DNA of 64,000 nt from Pyronema omphalodes (Eukaryota > Ascomycota > Pezizomycetes > Pezizales > Pyronemataceae): NCBI GenBank assembly GCA_024516155.1, contig JAJJXM010000039.1, forward strand, positions 530,556-594,555, read 5' to 3'. The notes under the pieces were generated by a model. The model was not told the origin of the DNA. It worked only from the letters and a program-made list of their open reading frames with translations, and did no database searches. This document shows positions 11,130 through 22,935 of the stretch, in pieces (the first letter of the stretch is position 1; every line of letters begins with the position of its first letter). A program made the position numbers and the translations under genes.

Positions 11130-14100
11130 GTAACATTCAGGTTCTACAGTTAAACTGTCGCAAGAGCGGTGAGGTTCTTACGGCAATCATGGAGAGCGGG
11201 AAAGAGCTGGGAGCGGACGTCGTTCTCATGCAGGAGCCGCCGACGTTCCAAGGGTGGAGACACCCAGCGTATGACTTTCTATGGAGTGGTAGGGTGATGG
11301 CGGCGGTACGCAAGGATTCAGCGTGGACGTTGAGGCCCCGGGAAGATCTCGCGTCAGGGAGTGACGGGGACGTATAGGTGTTGGATGTAATGTGTCGAGG
11401 ACACCGGCAGCTTCGGATTGTGAACGTTTACGATGCTCCTCGTCACTCGGACGGAGCACGACCTGCTACGGATGTCGGCTGGGACCGCATCATCACTTCG
11501 GGAACGGTGCTGGCGGGCGATTTCAATGCCCATAGCCAGCGGTGGAACCCCCGGTGTAAAGCACCGCTCAACCACACCTTCCTGGAGTCCCTGATGGACT
11601 CTCACAACCCACATTACGTGGGTGACGGTCTCGAGACGCATCAGCAAACAGGTCAGTTGCGTTATAGTGTTATCGACTTGGTGCTCGCAACGGAGGAGAT
11701 GGCGACGGCAGTACTGGCCACAAGGTTGGATGCGCCGGAACATGCCACCACGTCCGAACACGCCGCGTTGTCGTGGGAGGTGTCGACGGTGGTAGCTCCG
11801 GAGGACTTCGAAGTCCCTACTCGGGGGTGGGCTGTTCGAGAACTGTTGGAGGATGAGGACGGAGCGGTCTCTGCGTCGTTAGATTGGCGCCATCGAAGCG
11901 AACGCAGACCGCACCTTACGGACCTCAGCACGGAGGAGGAGGTAGAAGACGAGGTGGTCTGGGTAAGCGAGCAACTCACATCGTTGCTGGGAGAGCGGGC
12001 AAGGAAAATTCGGCTCACCGCACGGTCGAAGCGGCGGTGGTGCGTGGAGATTCGGGAGGCTTGCACGGAGTATGGTGGGACCCGCAGGGCGGTCAAGGAA
12101 GGTCGCGCGTCGGTGGAGGAAGAACACCAGCTGCGAAACGCATACCAGTCGCTGCAGCGACAGAGAAAACGCAGGTGTTGGGGGGACTTCCTCTCGACAG
12201 CTAACGGGGACGCGGTCTGGGCGGCGCTGAGAATGACCAAACTGCGAGAGGCGACGGTGGTCGGCCCGCTCCAGAACGAAGAGGGGCAACGTGCGGAGGA
12301 TGATCAGGATAAGCGACGGATGCTTGCGGAGGTATCCTTTCCCCCTCCCAACCCTTTCTCGGAGTTGCCACTCCCCCCAGGGCCTCCTGGAAACCTGTGG
12401 CGGTCAGTGTCGTTGGAGTCAGTAACCTCCGCTCTATCTAGGCAAAGCAACAAGAAGGCCCCAGGCACTGACGCGCTGGGTGTCCCCATTGTCAAGGCCC
12501 TGCTCTCGTGGGACCCAGACCGTGTAGTCTCGGTGGTCAAACACTGTCTGCGCCTGGGGTATCACCCCCGCGATTGGAAAATCGCAAAGGGAGTGTGCAT
12601 CCCAAAGCCGGGGAAGCCGAGCTATTCGCGTGCTAAGAGCTTCCGGATAATCTCCCTGCTCAGCTGCTTCGGCAAGCTGGTGGAAAAAGTGGTAGCGGTG
12701 CTCCTCGCACAAGAGGCGGAGCGCACAGGGATACTGCACGATGGGCAGTTCGGGGGGAGAGCGAATAGGTCAGCGGCGAACGCAGCAGCGGTGCTGGTAG
12801 GGTTAGTCGAGGCTGCCTGGGAGGAAAACTTGTTAGCCGGCGCTCTTTTGATGGACGTCAAGGGCGCTTTCCCTACCATCAACAGTGTTTGCTTGACCAA
12901 CAAGCTGCGCAGAGCAGCCTTCGACGAAGGTCTCGTCCGCTGGATTACCAGCTTCATGGGAGGTAGGAGAGTCGAAATTTTCCTCGCCGGGGAAGCTGGC
13001 GATCCGATAGACACCGACACAGGGCTGCCCCCAGGCTCCCCTGTGTCTCCGATATTATTTTTGCTATACATAGCAGACCTGGCGCGGATGGTTGAAGCGG
13101 AGGTCGGGGGAACGCTGGGGCTGTCTTTCGTCGATGACGTCACGTGGCTCGTGACGGGAGCGTCAGCGACTGACGTCACCACCAAGTTAAACCGATGCGC
13201 GTCCCTCTGCCTCGCGTGGAGTGTAGCGAACGCGGTGGTGTTCAAATCGGAGAAGACGGAAGCAATCCTTTTCTCTCGGACACGCTCCCCCCCGAACCCT
13301 GACTGCTTCACTATGACGGTGGGGCCCCACTCCATTCGGTACTCCGAAACCGCTGTTCGGTGGTTAGGATACTGGCTGGACGCCAAACTCACCTTCAACC
13401 AGCACTGACAGAAGTGGCTCTCCAAGCCTCTCAACAACAGGCACAAATTGCACCCTTGTGCAAGAAATCCGGGCTCCCCGCGGGCAGCACCGCTAATCTT
13501 CAGCAAGCTGTGGTGCAATCCGTTGCTACCTACGGCATTGAAATCAACGCCTCCCGCAGACTCCCCTCCCGAGACGCCGGCCACCTGTCCCGCCTCCAAC
13601 TCATCCTCAACAAGCAGGCACGGGCCATCACCGGCTGCCCGTACCACCCCGCTCGGCTTTCTGGCAGCAGAAAGCGCGACAAGACCAGTAGAATCTCTTG
13701 TGCGCGGACGGGAAGCCCGCTTTAGAGCGCGATTGCTCACCCGCCCAGCCCCCCCTGGCTCCAGCCCCCGTCTCCAACCGCCGATATCGTCCGGCAATTG
13801 ACTCAGCGCGCAACGACGCGTTCGGGCTGCCACCACGTCGAGAGTATTTTCCCCCCTCTCCCCCAGCAGTTCCCCGGCACTGTCGTCATCGCATCTAGGA
13901 ATGAGGCAACCGAGTGCGCCCAACAGTGGAGGAACCTTGACTCCGCCTGCGTCTGGACCGACGGGTCTCGCATGGAAGACGTCGCCGGTTCCGGATTTGT
14001 TCGCTACGTGCGGGGGGTCCTCACTTCCTCCTCCTTCTGCGTGGGACGTCATGCAGAAGTATATGACGCCGAGCATCATGCCATTCTAATGGCCCTGCGA

Positions 14101-14889
14101 GACTACTGGGATAACTATCACTACTCGGTAGCTCGCCCCCCCCGCTCCTCACAATTTTTTCACATGCACAAGCCGCGCTGCAGCGACTGCTTTCTGACGT
14201 GCCTGGCCCGGGCTAGATCCTGCAACGCCTGATCGCGACGGAAGTCGCAAAACACCGCGCCTTCACTGGAATTGAGGTGGGCTTCCGGTGGGTGCCCGGA
14301 CACAGCGACATTCTGGAAAACGAAGCCGGGGACGCGGCAGCAAACCAAGGCACAGGTCACCGATGCTTAGCCCCCCCCCTCCGCGGGTGCGCGAACCCCG
14401 TCTGCTCCCCCCTCCCTTGGACATCGCTGGCGCATGTCAATCGCGCAGCGACCGAGATTCCCAAGGCGATTGCAGCGAAGTGGGTGCGCCAGCGTACCGA
14501 CCTTAACGCATCATACCGCCCCCGAAAAAAGTGGGGTATCCGCGACGGCCTGAAAACCGTGCCAAAACACGGGCCGCGGTGTTTTTCCAGATTGCTTGCG
14601 GTCATGAGCTGATGAGCACACACCTATTGCGCATAAAGAAAGAGACTCCGATCGCTGTTGGTGGTGCGATTCCGGAGAACGCCAAACGCGAGGCCACCTG
14701 CTTGGTGCCTGCGATCGCCGGCAACGCGAGTATGAGGTACTCGCTCAAGAGGTGGAAAAAATAACGGGAAAGCCGCGGCGACGGCGGGGAAGGCTGAAGG
14801 CGGTGGAGATTTTTTCGGACGATCGGCTTACCAAAGCGATCATGGAATACCTAGCGGCCACGGAGGTGGGAAGGCGCCATGTAGAATGA
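11126..14889 (+). pseudogene. LINE ORF2 (endonuclease / reverse transcriptase / RNase H), broken
   Basis: ATG at 11126 overlaps the ORF1 stop as ATGA. The APE-like endonuclease shows QLNCRKS, LMQEPP, GDFNAHSQRW (about 11517), IDLVL and SEHAALSW. The RT (about 12590-13300) shows LMDVKGAFPTIN, GLPPGSPVSPILF and the catalytic FVDDV (DD at 13133-13138). RNase H shows WTDGSRM (about 13954), EVYDAEHHAILMAL and FRWVPGHSDILENEAGD (about 14280-14330). A terminal CCHC motif (CWWCDSGERQTRE then HLLGAC, about 14660-14715) precedes the stop at 14887-14889. In-frame stops are TAG 11375-11377 and TGA 13406-13408. Frame changes occur near 13415, 13640, between 13730 and 13830, between 14100 and 14280, and near 14690. 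Confidence 0.92.
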
Positions 14890-15328
14890 GAACGGCACGG
14901 GTGGGTGAGACCAAAATTGGAGGACACGGGGAATGAGGCGATGCGAGATACGGGGCTTTTCCTTTTTTCTTTTCGTTTGGTTAAGACGCGTTTCTTTGGT
15001 TTCCTTCGAATTTTCTCGCGATGTATTCGAGGAGTCCGCTTCTAAGCGACTTTGTCTCATTTCCTTTTTTATTTTTTCTTTTCTTTTCTGGGGGTGTTGA
15101 CTGGTTGTTTTCTTTTTTTCTTTTTCTTTTTGGGGTGTGTAATGGGGATAGGAGATAGGGGCGCCTCATTAGGTGGTCTTGGCCACGAGGACGGGATACC
15201 AGGATTTCTTTCTTCCTGCATAGGCCTTTCAGGCCTCGAACAGTGTATGATACAAAACAAAAAAACCATTTTCCAAAGCTCCGCAGTAAATCGCGGTGTC
15301 ACTTGTGTGAAGCCTGCAAAGAAAAAGA
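14890..15328. other. LINE 3' flank, pyrimidine-rich, no gene
   Basis: T-rich tracts at 14960-15000 and 15060-15135 follow the ORF2 stop. They could be the LINE 3' UTR or tail. No ORF or duplicated target site is recognised before the tRNA gene. Confidence 0.45.
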
Positions 15329-15400
15329 TGGAGGAGCGGCGAATCGAACGCCGGACCGCCTCTATGCTAAAGAGGAATTATACCACTAAACCACACCCCC
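15329..15400 (-). tRNA. tRNA-Ala (AGC)
   Basis: The minus strand folds as a 72-nt cloverleaf. The acceptor stem is GGGGGUG/CUCCUCC with discriminator A (15329). It includes G3:U70, the known identity signal for alanyl-tRNA synthetase, and one U6:U67 mismatch. The D-loop is AGUGGUA. The anticodon arm is CCUCU-UUAGCAU-AGAGG with anticodon AGC (minus strand). The T-arm is CGGCG-UUCGAUU-CGCCG. There is no intron. A T(5) Pol III terminator follows (A-run at 15322-15326 on the plus strand). The weak D-stem and the acceptor mismatch are minor oddities. Confidence 0.9.
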
Positions 15401-15724
15401 ATTGTATAATAACGCATACGGTTTAGCCAATACAGACTAAAACGTGTAAAACCCTGAGCTATGTCTTGCTTCAATCAATATGCTTTTCGTGTTGAATCCA
15501 TGGCTAGGTGTTATGTCAGACTAATTGAGGAAAAAACGCCAAAGCGTCGAATACCTACATTTCTTGTATTAAGCGCGAAGGATTAATAAACCACTGCACG
15601 ACGCTGAAAAAAAAACCCCCCAAGGAGCCAAGAAATAGGACATTGTAGATGCATCAACGTCCAAACGCTTACATAATTCTAAACACAAATAATCCACGTG
15701 ACACCATGTATTTTTTTCCTTAAT
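15401..15724. other. Intergenic between tRNA-Ala and the unknown gene
   Basis: AT-rich with short A-runs (for example 15607-15616). No gene is seen. The part near 15724 would be the 3' UTR of the minus-strand gene. Confidence 0.5.
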
Positions 15725-16426
15725 CTATTCCATCTCCCCCTCACTATCGCTACCAAAATGCGCATACATCTCATCTACAACCTCATCTATCAGTACCAAA
15801 CAATCCCGAATCCTCTTTCTCTCCTCCGCATGGCGTTTCCTGTATCCTTTCTTCCGCTTACAAAGATATTGCACACTCTTATAAATCTCACACTGTTTCA
15901 ACTGCCCAGGTTGACTGTTACTAAATCCCAATTCAACATCCCCTTCCACTACATCATCCAGTCGATGATTATAGTTCTTTATCAATTCCACTATGGAATC
16001 TCTCCTCAATGTACATGTCGTCTTGGTTACGAGAAGTATTTGTAAATCGACTTCGTTCTGGTCGTAATGAACAGTGAAATTCCGGTTTATGCGTTTTCGT
16101 CGGGCGATTTCGGCTTCGTCGAGGTTGCGGTGGGGTGAGGACCCGATAGATGACATGGCTGGTGTGTGTTGGCTGGGTAGAATTGGGACTGATTTGGGCC
16201 GTTTTTGTGGGAAAAGACAGGGTTCTTCGAGAGGTGGAATTTCGGAGGGGATTTGCTGTAGGGAGTAGGATTGAGAACGATGGTGGATGTGTTGGAAGGT
16301 TGGTGAAGGATCGGGATTTGTCATATTCGCGCTGAAGAAGCGGGGCTGGTGGAAATTTTGGTTGTTAGTATTGATGATTCTCGTTGTATTCTGTAGCATC
16401 GTGTGAGGGCTTTTATTCAAATCCAA
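15725..16426 (-). CDS. Hypothetical single-exon protein (233 aa)
   Basis: The open frame runs from ATG 16426 to a stop at 15725; an internal ATG 10 codons in could also serve. Residues 1-100 are Pro/Ser/Gln/Asn-rich and look disordered. Residues 105-225 look folded and helical: RRKRINRNFTVHYDQNEVDL, LRRDSIVELIKNYNHRLDD, then CKRKKGYRKRHAEERKRIRD. The end is acidic (GSDSEGEME). The basic Arg/Lys clusters would suit a nuclear or nucleic-acid-binding protein, but no domain is recognised. The intact frame supports a real gene. Confidence 0.6.
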   Translation of the reverse strand: MDLNKSPHTMLQNTTRIINTNNQNFHQPRFFSANMTNPDPSPTFQHIHHRSQSYSLQQIPSEIPPLEEPCLFPQKRPKSVPILPSQHTPAMSSIGSSPHRNLDEAEIARRKRINRNFTVHYDQNEVDLQILLVTKTTCTLRRDSIVELIKNYNHRLDDVVEGDVELGFSNSQPGQLKQCEIYKSVQYLCKRKKGYRKRHAEERKRIRDCLVLIDEVVDEMYAHFGSDSEGEME

Positions 16427-17972
16427 TCATGATGCTGACAGGAAGAGATCGATAACCCGTGCGATTGGGAAACGGAGAGGTTAATCAGGATCATGAGACT
16501 CACCTGCTGTAGCTTGACGGTATTGCTGTTTCCCCCCGACGTGGAATTTGAGTGTCATGAACTTCAAAGGAAATCTAGTCGTTGGGTAGCGATAACCGTT
16601 TATACCCAAGTCCACGCGTCCACCGTTCACAGCGTTGAAATCAAGAATCAGGGTAGAACCCGTGGTTATGTATCCTTGACTAGGTGTTGCACAGCGTTCA
16701 ATGAATGTTAGCTATCCATAATTGGAGCATAGATGAACCCGCTAATGTGGATATCGGCTGTACGTATAATTCTCGCGGGTATCCGTATATAAAGCATTCG
16801 GGATAGCTATCATATATACGACTGATGGACGGCGATCGGCAGCGGTGCCTATTAGGAATGGTATGGAGCTCACCCTGTGTACTCTGGGCGCGGTACAGTG
16901 CAGGTCTTGCGTGATACGACAGGATTCAGCTGCGGGAAACTATTTGTACTCTAAGAGGATCCTGTGCACCCGGTGGTTTATAATTTGGCAATATGTAGTA
17001 CCTTGTGAACTACGACTATTCTTTGCACTGCCTTCGCTTATTTTTATTTATTTAACTATGTAATACTTAAAATCTTTGCAGATTATTGTACCCTTCTTCC
17101 AGCATACATGATCGATTTACTCCAACTTCATTGCATATTGCCTCAATTCGCGTAGCTGCATATGTTATCACCCATTCGATGCAGGCCGCCGCTCCTCAGA
17201 CATTCTCATGTGCAGCCATAAATATATATATATTAGCCCTAATTTCTCCAAAATCCAACAATCCTGTTATTTCTCTCAAATATCCCTATACCTTTTTTGA
17301 TATTATCCTGAACCCTCCTTCATTGTGATTTGCGAAGAATTGACACGGAATTTGGGTACGTTGTATCATGAAATATCACTCAATTGTTCAACGACTGCCG
17401 GCCGGTACAAAAAAGAAATCATCGCAAAATTGCTACGCGAAGAGAGAGATATTTTAGTACACGCTACAGATAGTTCAATATCCCAATCTCTGATGAAGAA
17501 CGCCAAAGAAATTTCCGCGAAAGAGACGTTAGTTGAACGACAGTGAGGCCTCTCCATCATAATTCAGCATAAATGGCCGTAGTCCCGATGGGGCTTATAT
17601 ATGAAACTTCTTTATCTCCTATACAAGAATATTCCTTTTGAACCGCGAACAGTTATACGATATATGATTCTACACAGAGGCGCGGCTAAAATCGCAGCTG
17701 ATCACCAGGCTGTGCAAAATCCATTATCGCCGAGGCTTTTACCGTCAGGGTGTCTCACAAAGCAAGGTTATCGTTTCCATCCAAATGCATACACCACAGA
17801 CTGATACAAAATCAATGCAATATCAAAGCGAGCCCCAGTAGCACTGAGATGAGAGTGGAAAAGAAACATATTGAGAGTTGATCAATCGGTATCTAGTGAA
17901 GTCAAAGTCTACGCAGTGATGAAGTAGTAGCCTGCAGAGCCGTGTTCTCCTTGTGACTGTTGATGGAGGACC

Positions 17973-18066
17973 GAGGTGGATATTACCTTAGCGCACATAT
18001 CCTCCTTATGTTCCCTTTGTCGTTATAGACACTTTGTTCTCTATCCGGATCACAGCTCCACCTCCA
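17973..18066. mobile_element. MITE-like inverted-repeat element, copy 4
   Basis: It begins with GAGGTGGA and ends with TCCACCTCCA, inverted to each other, 94 bp in all. The reverse complement of the interior resembles the other copies (for example a GTCTATAACGACAAAGG-like segment against GTCTACAGAGAGATAAACG at 36600). It has no coding capacity. It is weaker than the trio at 36.5-38.1 kb. Confidence 0.4.
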
Positions 18067-18291
18067 TCTTTCTCTCCCTCTCGTGCTCGTGCTCGTGCTA
18101 AAGCCTTTCCGTACGTCAAACCTCTTGCTCTTCAACACGCAGTAGAGACGCTTGTAAGGCTGTTTTTGTGGCTGGGTAGATTTTCCTCTAGCAAAATATT
18201 AGACAAAATTTTATCTACAACCATGCGCTTTTGCCGTTGGTAATGGAGGGAGATTAAGGGGCACGCTCTTTGCACTGCCCCTCGCCCCTCG

Positions 18292-18309
18292 CCCCCCCCC
18301 CCCCCCCCC
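18292..18309. repeat. C(18) homopolymer
   Basis: Eighteen consecutive C, preceded by CCCCTCG repeats. The length is likely unreliable in the assembly. Confidence 0.9.
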
Positions 18310-19137
18310 GCCCTCCAATACTATCCGCTATACCCCGCCTGTTATACTAGCCTGCATGGAACTATACCTAATTCAATTCATTCTAACCCAATAATAAACT
18401 ACTATCAAATCCAAAATCTCCATAAAATATTCCCAGTGGTATAGACCTTCAACATTTCGAGAGTGATGGAATGTGATGATAATAATATATGACACTGACG
18501 TATTCTATATGCTGGGTGCTGTGGTGTGGTGTGGTGGGTATGGTGTGGTGTGCTGTGATAATTCAATGACACAGAGCGCTTTCTGTATAACCATGATGAT
18601 AATCCATACTTCCCTATAAAGAGTTAATATACCCATAATCCATTCCTCACAAGCACAACCATGGTCAATACGTATCATCAAACTCGAAGAAGGTCCGGCG
18701 CAGGATATGGAGCTATGTTGATGGACTATACTATTCCGTGATATGTAGTCCTGTCTAATAACATATACGTATCTATACATCGATGTTTCGAATACATTGT
18801 ATTATTATAGATGATTACAAATTTACCATACCGTATTATTGCTAGATCTATATGCTATATATCATAGATCTATATACCATATATTACTCCATATATCTGC
18901 CCTGTGAGTAAAACAAGTACTATATAAGATATGCTTCTTATATACCAGCCAGACAAATAAAAACAATAACCCAGCACAACAGCTAAACAAAAACACAATA
19001 TCATCCGTATAATCCGTATAATCCGTACCAGACAAGCCGTGTCAATTTCCTATTTCCTATCTATTTCCTATTTCCTATTACCACCTTTTTACAATACCCA
19101 TACCCCGTACCCCATACCCCACGTCCCACACCATACG

Positions 19138-19183
19138 CAATCACCAATCACCAATCACCAATCACCAATCACCAATCACCATC
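19138..19183. repeat. 7-bp tandem repeat (CAATCAC), about 6.5 copies
   Basis: A perfect head-to-tail 7-mer array in a simple-repeat-rich AT region. Confidence 0.9.
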
Positions 19184-19926
19184 AAACCAGCATCGTAACT
19201 TATAAGTAAAAGTAACATAGCATCTGCAAATACAAATTTACAGCTATAGTTTACGCATACAAATACATATCCCATTTCCATCTCTTCATTTCCATATCCA
19301 TTTCCATATCCGTATCCATATTTACCTATGCATCTCTTAATTCCTTAGGAAAATGCCAGCAATCCAGCAACCCAGTAAGCCAGTATGCCAGTATGCCAGC
19401 AACCCAGCAAGCAAGCAAGCTAGAAACTAAAGTAAAAAGCCACTTTATAACACACCCAAAGCACCAAAGCCCAGCAAAGTAACCAAAGCCGGAAAGCCCA
19501 AACCAACCAACCAACCAAAGCCCAAATACAAAAATCCCATAATAAAGAGAATAAAAAAAGTTACAGTTAAGTTACAACTAGTGTACTCATCGCATCACAT
19601 CGCATTGCACGCATCGCATCAGGAAAAAAAACAAGCAAGGACAGAAAGCCAGCAGACGTAAGAAAAGAGAAAAAAAAGCAAGCCAAGGAAAACAAGAACA
19701 GAAGAAGAAAACCTCATCACCACCGCCATCCCTTATCTACGATCTAGCATCTATCTAGAATCTATCTCCCACTATAGCCCTGCGAATACGGTATATAACT
19801 CTGTCCCTGCCCTTGTGCCTGTGCCTGCTGCATCGCCGGACTATAAGCTATACTGTACCTGTCCCTGTCCGTGTTGTGCCTGCTGTGCCGGGTGTTCCGG
19901 CTGTTCCGTCAAACCTCCACCTCCAC

Positions 19927-22417
19927 CTACAGGGGCCGGGCCGGAGCCACCAGATCACCGTGATAAGGTTTCAAGCTTGCATCGCCCATTTCCGATTCGG
20001 GACTGGAATGTCTTCTAGATTCTTCGTCTAGGACATCCATTTGCATTTTCTGTCTGTTATGTCGTTGCTGATGTGCTGGGTTTGCTGGGTTTAGGTAGTT
20101 GTAGTTGTAGTTAGAGTTGGGGTGCGTCGTCGATGATGCTGATTGTGGCGGTGCTGTGTTTCCAGCTCCCATACCCAGGGTACCATCGGTTATATCCTCC
20201 TCTAGATCTCTTCTCCTAGCTGCATCCATCACTCCAGTCGGATCAACCCCCCTCCCTGCAGCCTCCACAGTCTTCCTCTTCATAACCCCCCTGATACCCG
20301 CGGCAACAACCATGCATAATAACACAATCAACCAGACAAGATTAATGATTACAAACACCACTCCCGCTACTCCTTTAACATAATCCGGGACCGTTGCTCC
20401 CTTTGGCTCCGTGGCTCCATCCGTCGCCTTGGCTGCCCCATCATTACTCCCCAACCCCCAGATCAGTGCTAGGACAGCATTAATAACACCCACTGTCGCA
20501 ATGGCGATAGCCAACATTGAAATCCTGCGGTCGAGGAAAGGTTTACCCATGCTGACAGCGACGAGGAAAATCAAGTCTAGTATCAGGAGGAGGATAACGA
20601 GGGGTAGGCCATGTGATTGTAGGGTTGCAGTTAGTAGGGGTTTTAAAATTATTATGGGAAGGAGGATGAGAAGGAATTTCTGGGTGTGAAGGAAGCGGAG
20701 GTTAGAGGATTTAGAAGATTTAGAGGATTTGGATAAACGGCGGGAATGGTGGGATTTCTTTTCTGCTGCTGATGATGAGGAGTTGAAACCGACGATGTTG
20801 CTGCGTGCGGCTGTGATGCCGGGGGTACTGCGATCGGGCTCGCTGCCGGGGGAGAGGAATATTCCGTAGACACCGCCGTATTTTGCCCATACTTCGGGAT
20901 CGAGGATTAGTTGCGATGTAGGAAGACGAAGGATACGGAAGGTGGCGAGGAAAATTAGGCCCAGTGAGCTGAGCAGGAAGAATACGGCGAGGGTTGTGGC
21001 GGCGGGGGAGCTGATGTGGGATAGTTCGTAGGGTGCTAGGAGAAGCTATATATGAGGGTTAGCTTGTTTCTGTACTATTTGCGACGTCTGGGATACCCTG
21101 GGAACTACTCACAATCATTGGTAATGCCATCCAGAATAACTTTAAAACAGCACCCTTCAATACAATCTTCCAATTTCTCTTCAACTCGGACCAATTCCCA
21201 TCCTTTCCCTTCCCTGCCAAACACAGTCGAAACCCGACCACTATCACCACCGTCGCAAATAGTAATGCAACAAAGAATGAAAATCCCGTCATGAAGATAT
21301 TGGTAGTTTCGATCTTTGCCAGGTAAGCCATTCGTGCAATACCTGTAACCTTGATGATACCCGAGGAGGGAGAGGCATCTAATGTTGCATCTCTATTTGT
21401 CCGTTTCCACAGCGGAACATGGGAGGGTTCCGGGACAGTATCATAGATAGGATCAAAACCATAAGCGGCGGCTCTTGACAAGGTATATCTCCCTCAGCAT
21501 ACCTCCTGACCAAGTCTGCAACTTCCAAGCCTCGCTTAGCAATCTGTACGGAAACCACTTCCTGTTTTTTAAACAAACTCTGGGGCGTCCCCCCAGTAGC
21601 TTGAATATACCAATGCAGAACCCGCTGCCAAAATCCACTCTCACAATGCCAAGCGTCCAGATGAAATTTCCTGCCCAAGCCGAAACCAGCGGTGGTAATG
21701 GAACGGAAATCATAGCAATCATCGCAACGGATTGAAAGTAGCCCAACAACACAGCTGCATGAGCTCCAACATGTGCGGCGATAGCTGGATAACCTCCGGA
21801 AAGTATGTTGGAAATTAATAACGTCAAGAGAAATATTAAAGCGCAGGTCCATCCGACAGCTGGGTGTAATACGGTTTGTCCGTTGCTTAATGGTGCTTCT
21901 ACACAAGCTACAACCGAGTTTGATTTATCGATGACTTCGAGCCGTGCTACTCCGTCGAGATTTGGAATTTGGTAAGCGATAGCTGTTTTTCTCTATATAT
22001 TAGCATGTGAACTATGGAAATGGAGTAGACTGGAACAAACAGGGAATTCGGTCAACTGTATCCTTTGAAATTGTTTGCTGAAAATTCAAATCCAAATCTT
22101 GTAAACTCATAGGACACATAGTCCTGCAAACCGGGAGTATTACATGGATTTATTTCTTGAGCAAATAACTTTGAATCCATATGCTAATACTGTTACTCTT
22201 GCTTTACTTCCCCAACAACTTGTGATGCACCGTTGATGCGGATTTTTAGTTGGCCATCGTCCGGTGTGAAGGATACGTTGAAGAGCTTCGCGGTTATTCC
22301 GTGCAGGTCTTGACAGGTTGATAGCGAAGTTGAACGCAGGATTCTGCTAGTCGCGTCGACGGTAGAAAGAAGCGATAATATAGCGACATAACTAGTAACG
22401 AGGGAAGGTATTTTCAT
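19927..22417 (-). CDS. Flc/TRP-like membrane channel protein (ML-like domain plus multi-TM)
   Basis: Fungal Flc proteins combine a secreted ML-like domain with a TRP-like membrane region and act in ER/plasma-membrane Ca2+ and FAD-linked functions. ATG 22417 opens a signal peptide (MKIPSLVTSYVAILSLL). The ML-like part follows (CQDLHGITAKLFNVSFTPDD, VTVLAYGFKV, INPCNTPG). Then come several TM segments (for example WTCALIFLLTLLISN and FFVALLFATVVIVVGF) with the family-like ATGGTP. I place introns at 22040-21993 and 21112-21046 (GTGAGT, GCTAAC, ATATAG). The last exon, 21045-19927, is open for 373 codons and ends in a His/Pro-rich cytosolic tail. At least six single-base length changes break the upstream exons (about 22205, 22170, 22130, 22045, 21640 and 21480), mostly in or beside homopolymers. 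Corrected length is about 790 aa, normal for the family. Confidence 0.82.
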
Positions 22418-22450
22418 TTTGTGGTAGCAGTTGGCATGGAGCTGGTTCGG

Positions 22451-22897
22451 GAGGTGGTTGAGATGAGATGAGATGTAGTTTTCGTAATTCTTCCGTCGTG
22501 TTTGTCACCGGAGTTGGGTTGTAAAAGTGAAAGTTTAAAGTAAAAGTTGTATCCCTTCTTCCAGCTGCCAAAGTCGTCCAGTTGTCAGTTCTTCCTGATC
22601 GTTGCTGTCGAACGTTTATTCTGTTCCTGCCTTGGTTTGTCTGGCTGTCGTCCGTCTGTCTTCAGTCTCTCTGTCTATCCGTCTGTCTGTCTTTCTCTCC
22701 GTCCTTGCTGTTGGACCCTTGGTTATTCCCTGCTGGCTGGTTTCTTTTTCGCTAGCGGATAATATGTAGCTGTAACGAGCGACTTGTGCTAACTGAACTG
22801 TGCTAACTGTGCTGTGCAGTGTGGACCTGTGGTGGTGGTGTTTCTAGTGCGTGTCTGTTTGCGTTGCGTTGGAAGCGTTGGAGCGATCTCCGCGATG

Positions 22898-22935
<38 letters not shown>

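Larger units (their letters stand above)
9520..14889 (+). mobile_element. Tad-type non-LTR retrotransposon (LINE), inactive coding core
   Basis: The gene order is diagnostic: a gag-like ORF1 with CCHC knuckles, then an ORF2 with APE-type endonuclease, reverse transcriptase, RNase H and a terminal CCHC motif. The Tad clade of fungal LINEs carries RNase H in ORF2. The block is clearly GC-richer than its surroundings. It is inactive as written: four in-frame stops and several frame changes. The 5' end is uncertain and may reach back to about 8020. I could not define the 3' end or a target-site duplication beyond ORF2 stop 14889. It lies about 440 bp from the 3' end of tRNA-Ala. Confidence 0.9.
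16427..19926. other. Gene-poor AT-rich interval with simple repeats
   Basis: Only short random frames occur. Visible content: a TATA-like string near 16785, a MITE-like element (17973-18066), a C(18) tract, GGTGTG-type repeats near 18520-18555, AGATCTATAT near-palindromes at 18840-18880, CAATCAC repeats (19138-19183) and CCAGCAA/CCAGTA repeats at 19355-19415. The right end is the 3' flank of the minus-strand channel gene. Confidence 0.6.

Noticed and set aside
12622..14079. 485-codon open frame on the minus strand
   Set aside because: It is antisense to the LINE reverse transcriptase and RNase H region; long antisense frames are expected in GC-rich DNA and it shows no domain.
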